A DNA stretch of 64,000 bases, taken from the NCBI GenBank assembly GCA_964533275.1, contig CAZHJK010000002.1, positions 1-64,000 on the forward strand. The letters run 5' to 3'. A program made the position numbers and the translations under genes. Numbering within the stretch: the stretch's first letter is position 1; each line of letters begins with the position of its first letter. Below, in pieces: positions 26,558 to 35,341 of this stretch. The stretch comes from CAZHJK01 sp964533275 (GTDB lineage Bacteria; Bacillota; Clostridia; Eubacteriales; Garciellaceae). The notes below the pieces were generated by a model. It was given only the letters and a program-made list of their open reading frames with translations. It was not told the origin of the DNA and did no database searches.

Positions 26558-27031
26558 TTATATTACCCCCAGCTTCATTAATATAATTTTTATTGTTGCT
26601 ACAATAAAGGCTGAGAATACCCCAAACACTATGACAGACCCTGACAATTTAAACATATTCCCCCCCACACCTAATACATATCCTTCAGATCTATGTTCGA
26701 TTGCTGCTGAGGTCATAGTATTAGCAAATCCAGTGATAGGTACCACTGTACCTGCACCAGCATATTGAGCAATATGGTCATATACACCAATACTAGTAAG
26801 TAGAGTTGCTATTATAATAAGAACTGCTACTGTTGGACTGCTTGCAGTTTCCTCTGTAAAATTAAAATATGTCATAAAAAACCACATTATTCCTTGACCC
26901 AAGGTACATATTAATCCTCCTATAAGAAATGCCCATACACAGTTTTTAAATACAGGTCTTTTGGGTTCCTTTGTTTTAGCATATTCTTGATATTGTTGTT
27001 GAGTTTTTGTTTGTTCTTTCTTTTTTGCCAT
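26558..27031 (-). CDS. spoVAC: Stage V sporulation protein AC
   Basis: Membrane subunit of the SpoVA channel, 157 aa, about four to five membrane segments, with FKNCVWAFLIGGLICTLGQ and AQYAGAGTVVPITGFANTM. In Bacillus subtilis SpoVAC behaves as a mechanosensitive channel. First gene of the operon; ATG at 27031 with GAGGG six bases upstream. The operon should be under the forespore factor sigma-G. A GAATG at 27093-27097 and TATATAA at 27067-27073 are only a weak match and the spacing (19) is long. Confidence 0.94.
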   Translation of the reverse strand: MAKKKEQTKTQQQYQEYAKTKEPKRPVFKNCVWAFLIGGLICTLGQGIMWFFMTYFNFTEETASSPTVAVLIIIATLLTSIGVYDHIAQYAGAGTVVPITGFANTMTSAAIEHRSEGYVLGVGGNMFKLSGSVIVFGVFSAFIVATIKIILMKLGVI

Positions 27032-27254
27032 ATCCAACCCTCATTTTTTATAAATTCTCTTATAGCTTATATAACTATCTTCTAATAGCTCACATTCAAG
27101 TAATATTTTCTCCAATTCCTAAAAAAAAATTCTAAAGTTATACCAAATTTAACAAGTGCAAATTTTAATCTATATAAATAAATTTAATGTTACTTTCTAA
27201 TAATAGATTGAAGAAACTATAGATAGAGAAAAAATAAATAGGATGTGTAAACAT

Positions 27255-27845
27255 ATGGAATTAACACCTGCTACATATCACTGGTTTGTAAGACCTACAT
27301 GGCTAATTCGAAGATATAATGAAAAAACCCTTAAGTCACTTCTTCAAGATTTTAATTTTAGTGAAAAAAAGATATTAGACTTTGGATGTGGAATCGGTTC
27401 AAATAGTTATATTTGGGAATCTGATAATTATAAAGGTATAGATATAAATTTAAATAGAATTAATTATGCCAAAAAATTAAATAAGAATTACCACTACTAT
27501 ACTCTAGAAGGTAATTCTCTTCCCTTTAATAATAAAGCTTTTGATTTTATTTTTTTGATGGCTGTATTACATCATATACCTCCAGAGCAAATAAGAATTT
27601 ATTTACAAGAGTTTAGGAGGGTTTTAAGACCTAAAGGAAGGATGATTATAATAGAACCATGTTTTATTAATAACAAACCCATAAGCAATTGGTTAATGAA
27701 TTTATTTGATAGAGGGAAATATATTGGCTCAGATAAATATTATTTAGAACTTTTTAAGAAGGAAGAATTCAAAATTCAAGGGGTGAAAAAATTTAAGAAA
27801 GGATATTTCTATAATGAACTTTTCTTTACTGCCGATCCAAATTAA
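27255..27845 (+). CDS. Class I SAM-dependent methyltransferase
   Basis: A 196-aa methyltransferase of the class I fold. The SAM-binding motif ILDFGCGIGSNSY is followed by YKGIDINLNRINYAKK, the motif II region AFDFIFLMAVLHHIPP and VLRPKGRMIIIEPCF. Substrate unknown. ATG at 27255 fits homologues (MELTPATYHWFVRP) and sits ~11 bases after AGGA; an in-frame ATG at 27243 has no ribosome binding site. It is transcribed away from the spoVA operon, so a sporulation link is only positional. Confidence 0.85.
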   Translation: MELTPATYHWFVRPTWLIRRYNEKTLKSLLQDFNFSEKKILDFGCGIGSNSYIWESDNYKGIDINLNRINYAKKLNKNYHYYTLEGNSLPFNNKAFDFIFLMAVLHHIPPEQIRIYLQEFRRVLRPKGRMIIIEPCFINNKPISNWLMNLFDRGKYIGSDKYYLELFKKEEFKIQGVKKFKKGYFYNELFFTADPN

Positions 27846-27937
27846 TACTTATTATACTACTACAATACTATTTTAGATATATCATCTTATTAAATATAAG
27901 AAAGCGTAACTTAACTTTTATATAAATAATTAAAATT

Positions 27938-28408
27938 TTATTTGTGATGTTTATTTTCATGTTCCAACAGCCATTCTTTTCTCCAAACTCCACCTCCAAA
28001 GCCGACAAGTTTTCCATTAGAGCCGATTACTCTATGGCAGGGAATTACTATGGAAATTTTGTTCTTATTATTAGCATTTCCCACGGCTCTACTTGCCTTG
28101 GGATTGTCAATATTTTTAGCAATATCACCATAGGAAAGAGTCTGTCCATAGGGAATTTTTACTAATTCAAGCCATACCCGCTCCTGGAATTTTGTGCCCG
28201 CTATATGTAAAGGTAAATCAAACTTCATTCTTTCACCCTTAAAATATTCTATTAATTGTTTTTTAGCTAAATCTATAATGTCATTTGTATTATCCTCAAA
28301 TCTTTTTTCCTCTGTAAATTCTATATTAATAATTTTATCCTTAATTGCTTGAATTTCTATATAATCTAATGGAGAAACCAAATATGATACATATATATTA
28401 TTTTTCAT
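27938..28408 (-). CDS. ogt: Methylated-DNA-protein-cysteine methyltransferase
   Basis: Suicidal repair enzyme that takes methyl groups from O6-methylguanine and O4-methylthymine onto its own cysteine; 156 aa. Active-site motif IVIPCHRVIGSNGKL, preceded by IPYGQTLSYGDIA and ASRAVGNANNKN. ATG follows AAAGGATGATAAT. Converges on the methyltransferase gene and is probably monocistronic. Confidence 0.95.
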   Translation of the reverse strand: MKNNIYVSYLVSPLDYIEIQAIKDKIINIEFTEEKRFEDNTNDIIDLAKKQLIEYFKGERMKFDLPLHIAGTKFQERVWLELVKIPYGQTLSYGDIAKNIDNPKASRAVGNANNKNKISIVIPCHRVIGSNGKLVGFGGGVWRKEWLLEHENKHHK

Positions 28409-28632
28409 ATTATCATCCTTTTTTAATTTTTGTATAAATTAGTCAATACTATTCCCTTCATAAAATAATACTAACATAAATATAAGAACATACAAGTGCA
28501 ATTATGAGCAAGATTAATTTTTTTCTTTAATAAAAATACATACAATAAATAAAACAAACGAAAAATGTATTTTTTTATAATTTCTACTAATACTACAAGA
28601 AAGCGTACAATTTTAAAAATGGAGGTATAAAA

Positions 28633-29151
28633 ATGGTTAACTTAACTAATAAGGAAAGATTACTTTTAGAGGATCAAAAAAGTCACGAAGAACTTTGTAT
28701 TAAAAAATACAATGATTATTCAAATCTTGCACAGGACCCACAGTTAAAACAGATGTGTAAAGATCTTGCGCAGAAAGAAGAGCAGCATCTAAACACTGTA
28801 AATGCAGTACTTAATGGACAAGTCCCTAATATGAACAACCAGCAGCAAGGGCAACAACAGCAACAACAAGGACAACAACAGCAACAACAAAGCCAACAGC
28901 AAAATCAAGGTAACCAAAATACAATGGCTAGTGGTACACCCACACCCAATAATAATAGTAATGATACCTATCTATGTAATGATCTTTTGACTACAGAAAA
29001 ATATGTTTCTAATACCTATGATACAGCAATATTTGAGTTTAGAGATACAAATATTAGAAATGCATTAAATCATATACAAAAAGAAGAGCAGGAACACGGG
29101 GAACAAATATTTAATTATATGCAAAGCAATGGAATGTATAACCCAAGTTAA
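28633..29151 (+). CDS. CotF-family spore coat protein with Gln-rich linker
   Basis: A 172-aa protein in two helical halves: residues 1-70 (LTNKERLLLEDQKSHEELC, helix pairs typical of CotF/ferritin-like coat proteins) and 110-172 (DLLTTEKYVSNTYDTAIFEF, KEEQEHGEQIF). They are joined by a Gln/Gly/Asn tract (about 76-98) made of short QQGQQQQ repeats that may vary in length between strains. Assigned to the spore coat by family. A good GGAGGTATAAAA precedes the ATG. The 220 upstream bases contain CATACAATA (28539-28547), a sigma-K-like -10, but no matching -35. Confidence 0.82.
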   Translation: MVNLTNKERLLLEDQKSHEELCIKKYNDYSNLAQDPQLKQMCKDLAQKEEQHLNTVNAVLNGQVPNMNNQQQGQQQQQQGQQQQQQSQQQNQGNQNTMASGTPTPNNNSNDTYLCNDLLTTEKYVSNTYDTAIFEFRDTNIRNALNHIQKEEQEHGEQIFNYMQSNGMYNPS

Positions 29152-29164
29152 AGTTCAAAATAAA

Positions 29165-29189
29165 TTGATAGGACAGACTGCCCTATCAA
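29165..29189. terminator. Terminator between cotF-like and lacI-type genes
   Basis: An 8-bp stem TTGATAGG / CCTATCAA (29165-29172 with 29182-29189) between convergent genes, with an A-rich tail on the plus strand. Confidence 0.6.
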
Positions 29190-29216
29190 AAATTACACAA
29201 ATCTTAATATAAGCAG

Positions 29217-30239
29217 TTAGGATTGAATATTCCTGCTGCTTTTTCTAATTTTTAACTCGCAGGGTATTACTACTTTTATAGGTATCAATTTGCTCCTACT
29301 CTCGAAAATTCGTTCCAATAGTATTCCAACAGCTGTAGCGCCCATAAATTCTGTATGAACTTTAATAGTACTTAATGGAGGTACTAAATATTTTGCTGTA
29401 GGTATATCATTAAACCCAATGAGACTAATTTCATCCGGTATTTGAATATTTGCTTCATATAAAGCCTTCATCGCCCCTATTGCCAAAGAATCATTTGCTA
29501 TAAAAAACGCTGAAGGTAACGATCCTTTTTTTATTGCCTCCTTCATCAACTTATATCCACTTGATGAATTAAATTGTTCAAAGTATACAATATCTGAATT
29601 ATAAATACCCTTTTCTTTTACAAACTGAAGATATGTGTTTTCCCGCTCATCTATAACCTGTTCATTATTCGGTCCGATATATTCTCTTCCACCAATATAA
29701 CCTATTTCACGGTGTCCACTATTATATAAGTATTCTAATACTTCATTAACTATTTTTTTAAAATCAATTACTACAGAATCAAACTTCTTTTCATCAGGAG
29801 AAAAGTCTACAAAAACAATATTTTTAGAATATGTTAAAAATTCATTAATTTCTTCAGTGCTAAACTTTCCTATTGCAATTATTCCATCTAAGTTTTTTAA
29901 TTTATCAGTATAGGGAATATCCTGTTTAAACAAAGTTAATATATCTACTTTTTTTTCAAAACATTCCTTTTCAATACCTCTTCTAATGGATAAATAATAA
30001 GGATCCTCTAGCTCTTCCTCCTGGGAATACCAGTGCAAAATTCCAATCTTTAAAACTCTTTCTATATCTAGATTTTTATTTCTTTGTTTTGGAGTTTTAT
30101 AATCTAAGTCCTCTGCTATTTCAAGAACACGCTTTCTTGTTTCATCTGCAACAGATAGACTCTTATCATAATTTAATACTCTAGATACTGTTGCTGGTGA
30201 AACCCCTGCTATTCTTGCTATATCTTTGATAGTGGCCAT
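29217..30239 (-). CDS. LacI/GalR-type regulator of the galactose locus
   Basis: Transcription regulator of the LacI family, 340 aa. N-terminal helix-turn-helix ATIKDIARIAGVSPATVSRV, hinge helix, then the periplasmic-binding-protein-like sensor domain (SAFFIANDSLAIGAMKALYEA, ISLIGFNDIPTAKYLVPPLST). As the last gene behind the galactose genes it most likely senses galactose or a derivative and controls the mgl-gal operon and perhaps a lost beta-galactosidase. ATG at 30239 follows AAGGGGAAAGAAAAA. The start overlaps the end of the beta-galactosidase remnant by 22 bases, in another frame, which shows they were once adjacent operon members. Confidence 0.9.
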   Translation of the reverse strand: MATIKDIARIAGVSPATVSRVLNYDKSLSVADETRKRVLEIAEDLDYKTPKQRNKNLDIERVLKIGILHWYSQEEELEDPYYLSIRRGIEKECFEKKVDILTLFKQDIPYTDKLKNLDGIIAIGKFSTEEINEFLTYSKNIVFVDFSPDEKKFDSVVIDFKKIVNEVLEYLYNSGHREIGYIGGREYIGPNNEQVIDERENTYLQFVKEKGIYNSDIVYFEQFNSSSGYKLMKEAIKKGSLPSAFFIANDSLAIGAMKALYEANIQIPDEISLIGFNDIPTAKYLVPPLSTIKVHTEFMGATAVGILLERIFESRSKLIPIKVVIPCELKIRKSSRNIQS

Positions 30240-30506
30240 TTTTTCTTTCCCCTTTGCCAAAAATCATCATTTATAATTTTTACACCATAGGGCTCTATAT
30301 TATTATCTTCGAACTCTAATTCTTCATTACTATGGTTAATTATAAATAAATATTCTATATTATTATAGTCTCTTGAGTAAACTTCTAAACTCTTCTTTGT
30401 TCTCCTTCTTTGTTCTCCTAGTCTTAATATTCTGATTAACTAAAATATCTTCTATAATATCATCTAAAATTTCATTGTCAACCCCACCACCTATATAAAA
30501 ACCCAA
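30218..30506 (-). pseudogene. C-terminal remnant of a family 42 beta-galactosidase, frameshifted
   Basis: Translating the minus strand gives GFYIGGGVDNEILDDIIEDI, then after a frame change EVYSRDYNNIEYLFIINHS and EPYGVKII. These match the trimerisation/C-terminal end of GH42 beta-galactosidases (YIGT..., EV-R-EYLF-LNHS, PYGV). The frame change is caused by a perfect 13-bp tandem repeat, TCTTTGTTCTCCT at 30394-30406 and 30407-30419 on the plus strand; removing one copy restores one frame from 30506 to the TAG at 30218. The catalytic barrel is missing. A TTG at 30506 with AGGAGG upstream could still start a 47-residue peptide. Confidence 0.75.
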
Positions 30507-30519
30507 ATACTATAACCTC

Positions 30520-31557
30520 CTATATTGTGGAAAATTTATACTGGGTTTTGTGGTAATAACCCTCATTGGGAGTTAAAATAGCTGAATGTAAATTATTATG
30601 ATTTATTCCATCGGGTTCATATTGCGTCTCAAAACAAATACCGTCATTAATATTTCCTAAGGTGTTACCCTTTAGTAATTCGTTATTCGGAAAATTATAA
30701 CTATAAATAACCACACTGGGATAAGTAGTAGTAACACTCATCTTTCTTCCGCTGTCTTTGTCCATCATTTCGATTTGTTCTTCATTTCCATTTAATATCC
30801 ATGTATGATCATATCCCTTTGTTATGTTTAATTGATAATAATCACTTTGAATATCCTGACCAATTAGCTTGCATTTTCTAAAATCCATTGGAGTACCTTG
30901 TACATTAACTATCTTTCCTGTTGGGATTAAATTGTTATTTAATTCTAGAAAATTGTCGGAATTAACAATAAGATATTGCTCGGTAACTTTTCTTCTATTA
31001 TTTCCTGAGAGGTTAAAATAGGAGTGATTTGTTAAATTACAAAGAGTTTTTGCATCGGTATTTGCCCTATACTCGACAATTAATAAATTATCATCAGTTA
31101 AAGTGTATGACACCTTAACATTTAAATTACCAGGATAGTACTCCTCCCTATCCTTGCTGGTATATTGAAATTCAACTATAGTCTTATCCTGTTTTTCTTC
31201 TATATTATAATTCCATAATCGGTAGCTAAAACCTAAATATCCACCATGCCCATGATTCTCTCCAAAATTTTTATTTAAATGATATTCACAACCATCTAAG
31301 ATAAAGGTGCCATTAGCAATACGTCCCGCAAACCTACCTACAGTTGCCCCAAAAAGGGATGGATTCGTCTTGTAATTCTCTGTATTTTCATGGGTTAAAA
31401 CTATATTTTCAAGTATGCCATCTCTATCTGGGACAGATAATTCTACTAGTAGAGCACCAAAACTTAGTAGCTTTACTTCTAAGCTATTTTTGTTGATTAA
31501 GGTAATTAAATCTACATTCTTATTATTATGGGTAAAAGCTTTTTTCACCAGATACAT
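30520..31557 (-). CDS. galM: Aldose 1-epimerase (galactose mutarotase)
   Basis: Converts beta-D-galactose to the alpha anomer used by GalK; 345 aa. Family motifs: GATVGRFAGRIANGTF, GENHGHGGYLGFSYRLW (His), NLTNHSYFNLSG with the catalytic-region His, and the base Glu probably in GICFETQYEPDGINH. ATG at 31557 lies 2 bases after the galT stop with AGGTGAG overlapping it, so translation is coupled. Part of mglBAC-galKTM. Confidence 0.95.
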   Translation of the reverse strand: MYLVKKAFTHNNKNVDLITLINKNSLEVKLLSFGALLVELSVPDRDGILENIVLTHENTENYKTNPSLFGATVGRFAGRIANGTFILDGCEYHLNKNFGENHGHGGYLGFSYRLWNYNIEEKQDKTIVEFQYTSKDREEYYPGNLNVKVSYTLTDDNLLIVEYRANTDAKTLCNLTNHSYFNLSGNNRRKVTEQYLIVNSDNFLELNNNLIPTGKIVNVQGTPMDFRKCKLIGQDIQSDYYQLNITKGYDHTWILNGNEEQIEMMDKDSGRKMSVTTTYPSVVIYSYNFPNNELLKGNTLGNINDGICFETQYEPDGINHNNLHSAILTPNEGYYHKTQYKFSTI

Positions 31558-31559
31558 AG

Positions 31560-33062
31560 TCACTCACCTATAGATAAGATAAATCTTTCAAAGGCATCTA
31601 AGCCCTGTGGGTTTTGTTTAAAAACACCTGCATCCTCTAATATTCTTTCAAAGATTTTGCCTATCTCATTTTTAAAAATATATTTCCAATCTAAATTTTC
31701 GTCCTTATATTTATCCTTCATAGAATAAAACCATTTTTTATGTTTATAGATTTCCTTATAGTCCTCTATAAATTTAATACCCAAAAGACAGTCCTCTAAT
31801 AGCGCCAATTCCCTTTTTAATCTTGCAGGCAGTACCGCAAGACCCATTACTTCAATAAGTCCTATATTTTCCTTTTTAATATTATGAACATCACTATGGG
31901 GATGAAAAATACCATGGGGGTAAAGCGTACTTGTTCTATTATTCCTCAATACTAAATCCAATTCATACTTATTGTTTTTATAACGAGCAATGGGTGTTAT
32001 TGTATTATGGAATTCATTATCTGTACGGGCAATAATATTCACACTTTCATCACTATAAGCCTTCCAGGCATTTAATATTTTACTGCCTAAATCAACTAGC
32101 CTCTCTTGGTTTTCACTTTTCATTCGTATTACTGACATTGGCCATTTAACAATGCCTACCTCTACATCTTGAAATCCTTTTATACTAAAATGTTTTAATA
32201 AAGTAGCTCTTTCCATGGCAAATTCATAATTTCCTCCTTGGAAATGATCATGGGATAAAATAGAACCCCCTACTATAGGTAAGTCAGCATTTGATCCAAT
32301 AAAGTAATGGGGAAATATATTTATAAATTGCAATAATTTCTTAAAGGTATCCTTTGTAATTTTCATAGGAACATGGGAATCTTTAAAGACAATACAATGC
32401 TCATTATAATATACATAGGGTGAGTATTGTAAGTACCATCGTTCATTAGACAGCTCTATAGGTATAATCCTATGGTTTTGTCTTGCAGGATGATTAATTC
32501 TACCTGAATACCCTTCATTTTCCTTACAAAGTAAACATTCTGGATAGTTTGAATCTTTAATAAGTTTTGCCGCTGCAATAACCTTTGGATCCTTTTCTGG
32601 CTTTGAAAGATTAATAGTAATATCTAATACCCCATAATTTGAATTTGTACTCCAGCTTATATTTTTATTTATTCTATCACTTCTAATATAATTAGAAGCC
32701 TTTGACATTTCATAATAATTTTTTGTAGCTCTCATTGGTGACATCTTGAAATCTTTATAAAATTTTTTTACAACTTCACTAGGCCGAGGCATAAAAGAAT
32801 CCATTATCTCTGTGTCCAACAAATCCCTATATGTAATAGTATCCTCCACTAAAATTCCCTTCCCAAAAGCATAATGAAGGATATTATTTAAGATATCTTG
32901 GGGATTATCTAATTCTTCCCTATTTACTTCTCTTTCTTCATATTCATATAAACCTAATATATTTAAAATTTTATTTCTTACATATATTTCATCCTCTGTT
33001 TCAATAAGATTCTTTTCTAGTCCATAGTTTAAAAGTCTTTTAATTTCTCTATAGATATCCAT
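31560..33062 (-). CDS. galT: UDP-glucose--hexose-1-phosphate uridylyltransferase, class II
   Basis: Exchanges UMP between UDP-glucose and galactose 1-phosphate in the Leloir pathway; 500 aa, the long class II GalT of Firmicutes rather than the ~350-aa Escherichia type. Signatures: ECLLCKENEGYSGRINHPAR, YYNEHCIVFKDSHVPM, GSILSHDHFQGGNYEFAME and RNNRTSTLYPHGIFHPHSD. ATG at 33062 has GAGGTGAATCT upstream and is 5 bases past the galK stop. Confidence 0.96.
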   Translation of the reverse strand: MDIYREIKRLLNYGLEKNLIETEDEIYVRNKILNILGLYEYEEREVNREELDNPQDILNNILHYAFGKGILVEDTITYRDLLDTEIMDSFMPRPSEVVKKFYKDFKMSPMRATKNYYEMSKASNYIRSDRINKNISWSTNSNYGVLDITINLSKPEKDPKVIAAAKLIKDSNYPECLLCKENEGYSGRINHPARQNHRIIPIELSNERWYLQYSPYVYYNEHCIVFKDSHVPMKITKDTFKKLLQFINIFPHYFIGSNADLPIVGGSILSHDHFQGGNYEFAMERATLLKHFSIKGFQDVEVGIVKWPMSVIRMKSENQERLVDLGSKILNAWKAYSDESVNIIARTDNEFHNTITPIARYKNNKYELDLVLRNNRTSTLYPHGIFHPHSDVHNIKKENIGLIEVMGLAVLPARLKRELALLEDCLLGIKFIEDYKEIYKHKKWFYSMKDKYKDENLDWKYIFKNEIGKIFERILEDAGVFKQNPQGLDAFERFILSIGE

Positions 33063-33066
33063 AGAT

Positions 33067-34236
33067 TCACCTCTTAACCTCTTTCGCACCATCACCAATA
33101 GATGCTACATAAAAATCTGCATTGTATCCAATTTTTTCTCGATATACCTTCCCAACCTTATCAATAAATTCATTAACTTTTCTGTCCTCTACTAGGTTTA
33201 CTGTACAACCCCCAAAGCCAGCTCCTGTCATCCTTGCTCCAAGAACACCAAAGCTCCATGCTGCCTCTACAAGAGTATTTAATTCTTCACTAGATACCTC
33301 ATAATCATCTCTTAATGAGATATGGGATTGATTGATTAGCTCTCCAAATAATCTAATATCATTATTATTTAAGGCAGCAAATGCCTTAATGGTTCTTTGG
33401 TTTTCATAAACTGCATGCCTAGCTCTCTTTTTTTGTACTTCATCAGTTATTAGATATTTATGTTCTTCAAAATCTTCCTCTGATAAATCACACAAAGAGG
33501 ATATAGACAACTTATATCTTAACTTTTTCAAAGCACTTTCACATTGACCCCGTCTTTCATTATATTTTGAATCCGTTAAGCCTCTTCTTTTATTAGTATT
33601 GGCTATTACAATTGTAATTCCTTCTAACTTCATAGGAGCATATTGATAATTCAATGTTCTTGTATTAATTAAAATTCCATGATTTGATTTACCCATACCG
33701 CTGGCAAATTGATCCATTATCCCACAATTGACTCCAACAAACTCGTTTTCAGCCCTTTGACTCAATTTAACCATTTCGATCATATCCAGTTCAAGATTGT
33801 ATAAATGCTTCAAAGTAATACTTGTAACTAATTCTATAGAAGCACTAGAGGATAACCCTGCTCCGTTAGGTATATTACCAAAATATAAGATATTAAAGCC
33901 TTTATGCATATCATATCCTTCATCTTTAAATACTTTAACTACACCCTTGGGATAATTAGCCCAATCATGATTTTTGTCATAAACAAGGTTATTTATATCT
34001 GTTTTAATCACTCCAAAAAGAGGAAAATTTTTAGAATATAAATAGATACTCGAATCATTTCTCTTTGATGCAATAGCAAAGGTACCAAAACTCAAGGCAC
34101 AAGGAAATACATGCCCACCATTATAATCTGTATGCTCCCCAATTATATTAACACGACCTGGGGCAAAAAATGTTTGGATATTACTCCTGTTTCCATATAA
34201 CTTTATAAAGTCATTTGTTAAATTATTTATATCCAT
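33067..34236 (-). CDS. galK: Galactokinase
   Basis: Phosphorylates alpha-D-galactose at C1, first step of the Leloir pathway; 389 aa, GHMP kinase. Signature GRVNIIGEHTDYNGGHVFP near the N-terminus, ATP loop IPNGAGLSSSASIEL, catalytic-Asp region VNCGIMDQFASGMG and C-terminal RMTGAGFGGCTVNLV. ATG at 34236 with GAGGTGGC 5 bases upstream. Follows mglC after about 65 bases without a strong terminator, so it is probably in the same transcript. Confidence 0.97.
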   Translation of the reverse strand: MDINNLTNDFIKLYGNRSNIQTFFAPGRVNIIGEHTDYNGGHVFPCALSFGTFAIASKRNDSSIYLYSKNFPLFGVIKTDINNLVYDKNHDWANYPKGVVKVFKDEGYDMHKGFNILYFGNIPNGAGLSSSASIELVTSITLKHLYNLELDMIEMVKLSQRAENEFVGVNCGIMDQFASGMGKSNHGILINTRTLNYQYAPMKLEGITIVIANTNKRRGLTDSKYNERRGQCESALKKLRYKLSISSLCDLSEEDFEEHKYLITDEVQKKRARHAVYENQRTIKAFAALNNNDIRLFGELINQSHISLRDDYEVSSEELNTLVEAAWSFGVLGARMTGAGFGGCTVNLVEDRKVNEFIDKVGKVYREKIGYNADFYVASIGDGAKEVKR

Positions 34237-34303
34237 AGTTGCCACCTCTATCTTATAGGTTATTAACTAAACTAAAATAATTCTTAAATACTATAACTAA
34301 TAG

Positions 34304-35326
34304 TTATTTTTTCCTTGTATATTTTCTTGAATCAATGGCAACTGCGATAACTATAATTAGACCTTTAATAATAAATTGTAGATATGGATTAACTCCAATA
34401 AATGATAATCCATAGGCAATAACTTGGAATATTAATACCCCTACCACAATACCTCTAATGGTTCCAATCCCGCCATCAAAGGATAATCCTCCTAATATAC
34501 ATGCTGAAATCGCATCTAATTCATACATGTTCCCGGTATTATTTGTAGCACTTCCAATTCGAGCTGCTTCTAATGAACCTCCAAAACCATAAAGTAGGCC
34601 TGCTAACCCAAAGACCAGCATGGTATATTTAAAAACATTTACTCCAGAAACTATAGCAGCTTCTTGATTCCCACCAATTGCAAAAATGTTTTTTCCAAAT
34701 CTAGTTTTATTCCATAATATCCAAACAACTATTATGGTAATAGTGGCATAAATTACAAGATATGGTATTTTGAAATCTCCAGCTATATTAATAGCTCCTT
34801 GCGCTAAATTAGTAAATCTCTTATCTAATCCTCCAACCGGTTGTGCACCATAGGGAGGTCTATCAAAATAAATGGATGTAGTACCATAAACAATTATCTG
34901 CATTCCTAAAGTTGCAATAAATGGATCTACCTTAAATTTAGAAACAGCAAGCCCATTAGCCAAACTAAAGCAACATGTTATTACCATTACCAATAGTATT
35001 GGTACAATAACTGGTAATACCTGCAAATCAGGATACATTCTATATGCATAGTCCGATGACTGCAGAAGTGATGCTGATATGACCGCAGCTAATCCTACTT
35101 GCCTTCCTAAGGAAAGGTCTGTTCCTTTAGCAACGATTATTCCCCCTACCCCAAGAGCAAAAATGACCCTAGTAGATGCCTGAGATAGGATATTAACTAA
35201 GTTCCTCACAGATACAAAATCTGGTGATACTGCTATAATTACTATTAATAAACCAATTAGAACTACTATAATAGCATTGTTTACAACCCAATCTAATATA
35301 TTTTCTCTATTAAATTTCTTTTCCAT
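34304..35326 (-). CDS. mglC: Galactose/methyl-galactoside ABC transporter permease
   Basis: Membrane subunit of the Mgl importer, 340 aa, with about ten membrane segments. Typical motifs: GVGGIIVAKGTDLSLGRQVG, FVYFDRPPYGAQPVGG-like region and GKNIFAIGGNQEAAIVSGVN. Strong GGAGGAAT before the ATG. Placed right behind mglA, so mglB-mglA-mglC order is conserved with Escherichia coli. Confidence 0.94.
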   Translation of the reverse strand: MEKKFNRENILDWVVNNAIIVVLIGLLIVIIAVSPDFVSVRNLVNILSQASTRVIFALGVGGIIVAKGTDLSLGRQVGLAAVISASLLQSSDYAYRMYPDLQVLPVIVPILLVMVITCCFSLANGLAVSKFKVDPFIATLGMQIIVYGTTSIYFDRPPYGAQPVGGLDKRFTNLAQGAINIAGDFKIPYLVIYATITIIVVWILWNKTRFGKNIFAIGGNQEAAIVSGVNVFKYTMLVFGLAGLLYGFGGSLEAARIGSATNNTGNMYELDAISACILGGLSFDGGIGTIRGIVVGVLIFQVIAYGLSFIGVNPYLQFIIKGLIIVIAVAIDSRKYTRKK

Positions 35327-35341
35327 TTTTATTCCTCCTAT

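Noticed and set aside
27067..27097. Sigma-G-like promoter upstream of spoVAC
   Set aside because: -10 matches only in part and the spacer is 19 instead of about 17-18; the sigma-G assignment rests on family knowledge, not this motif.
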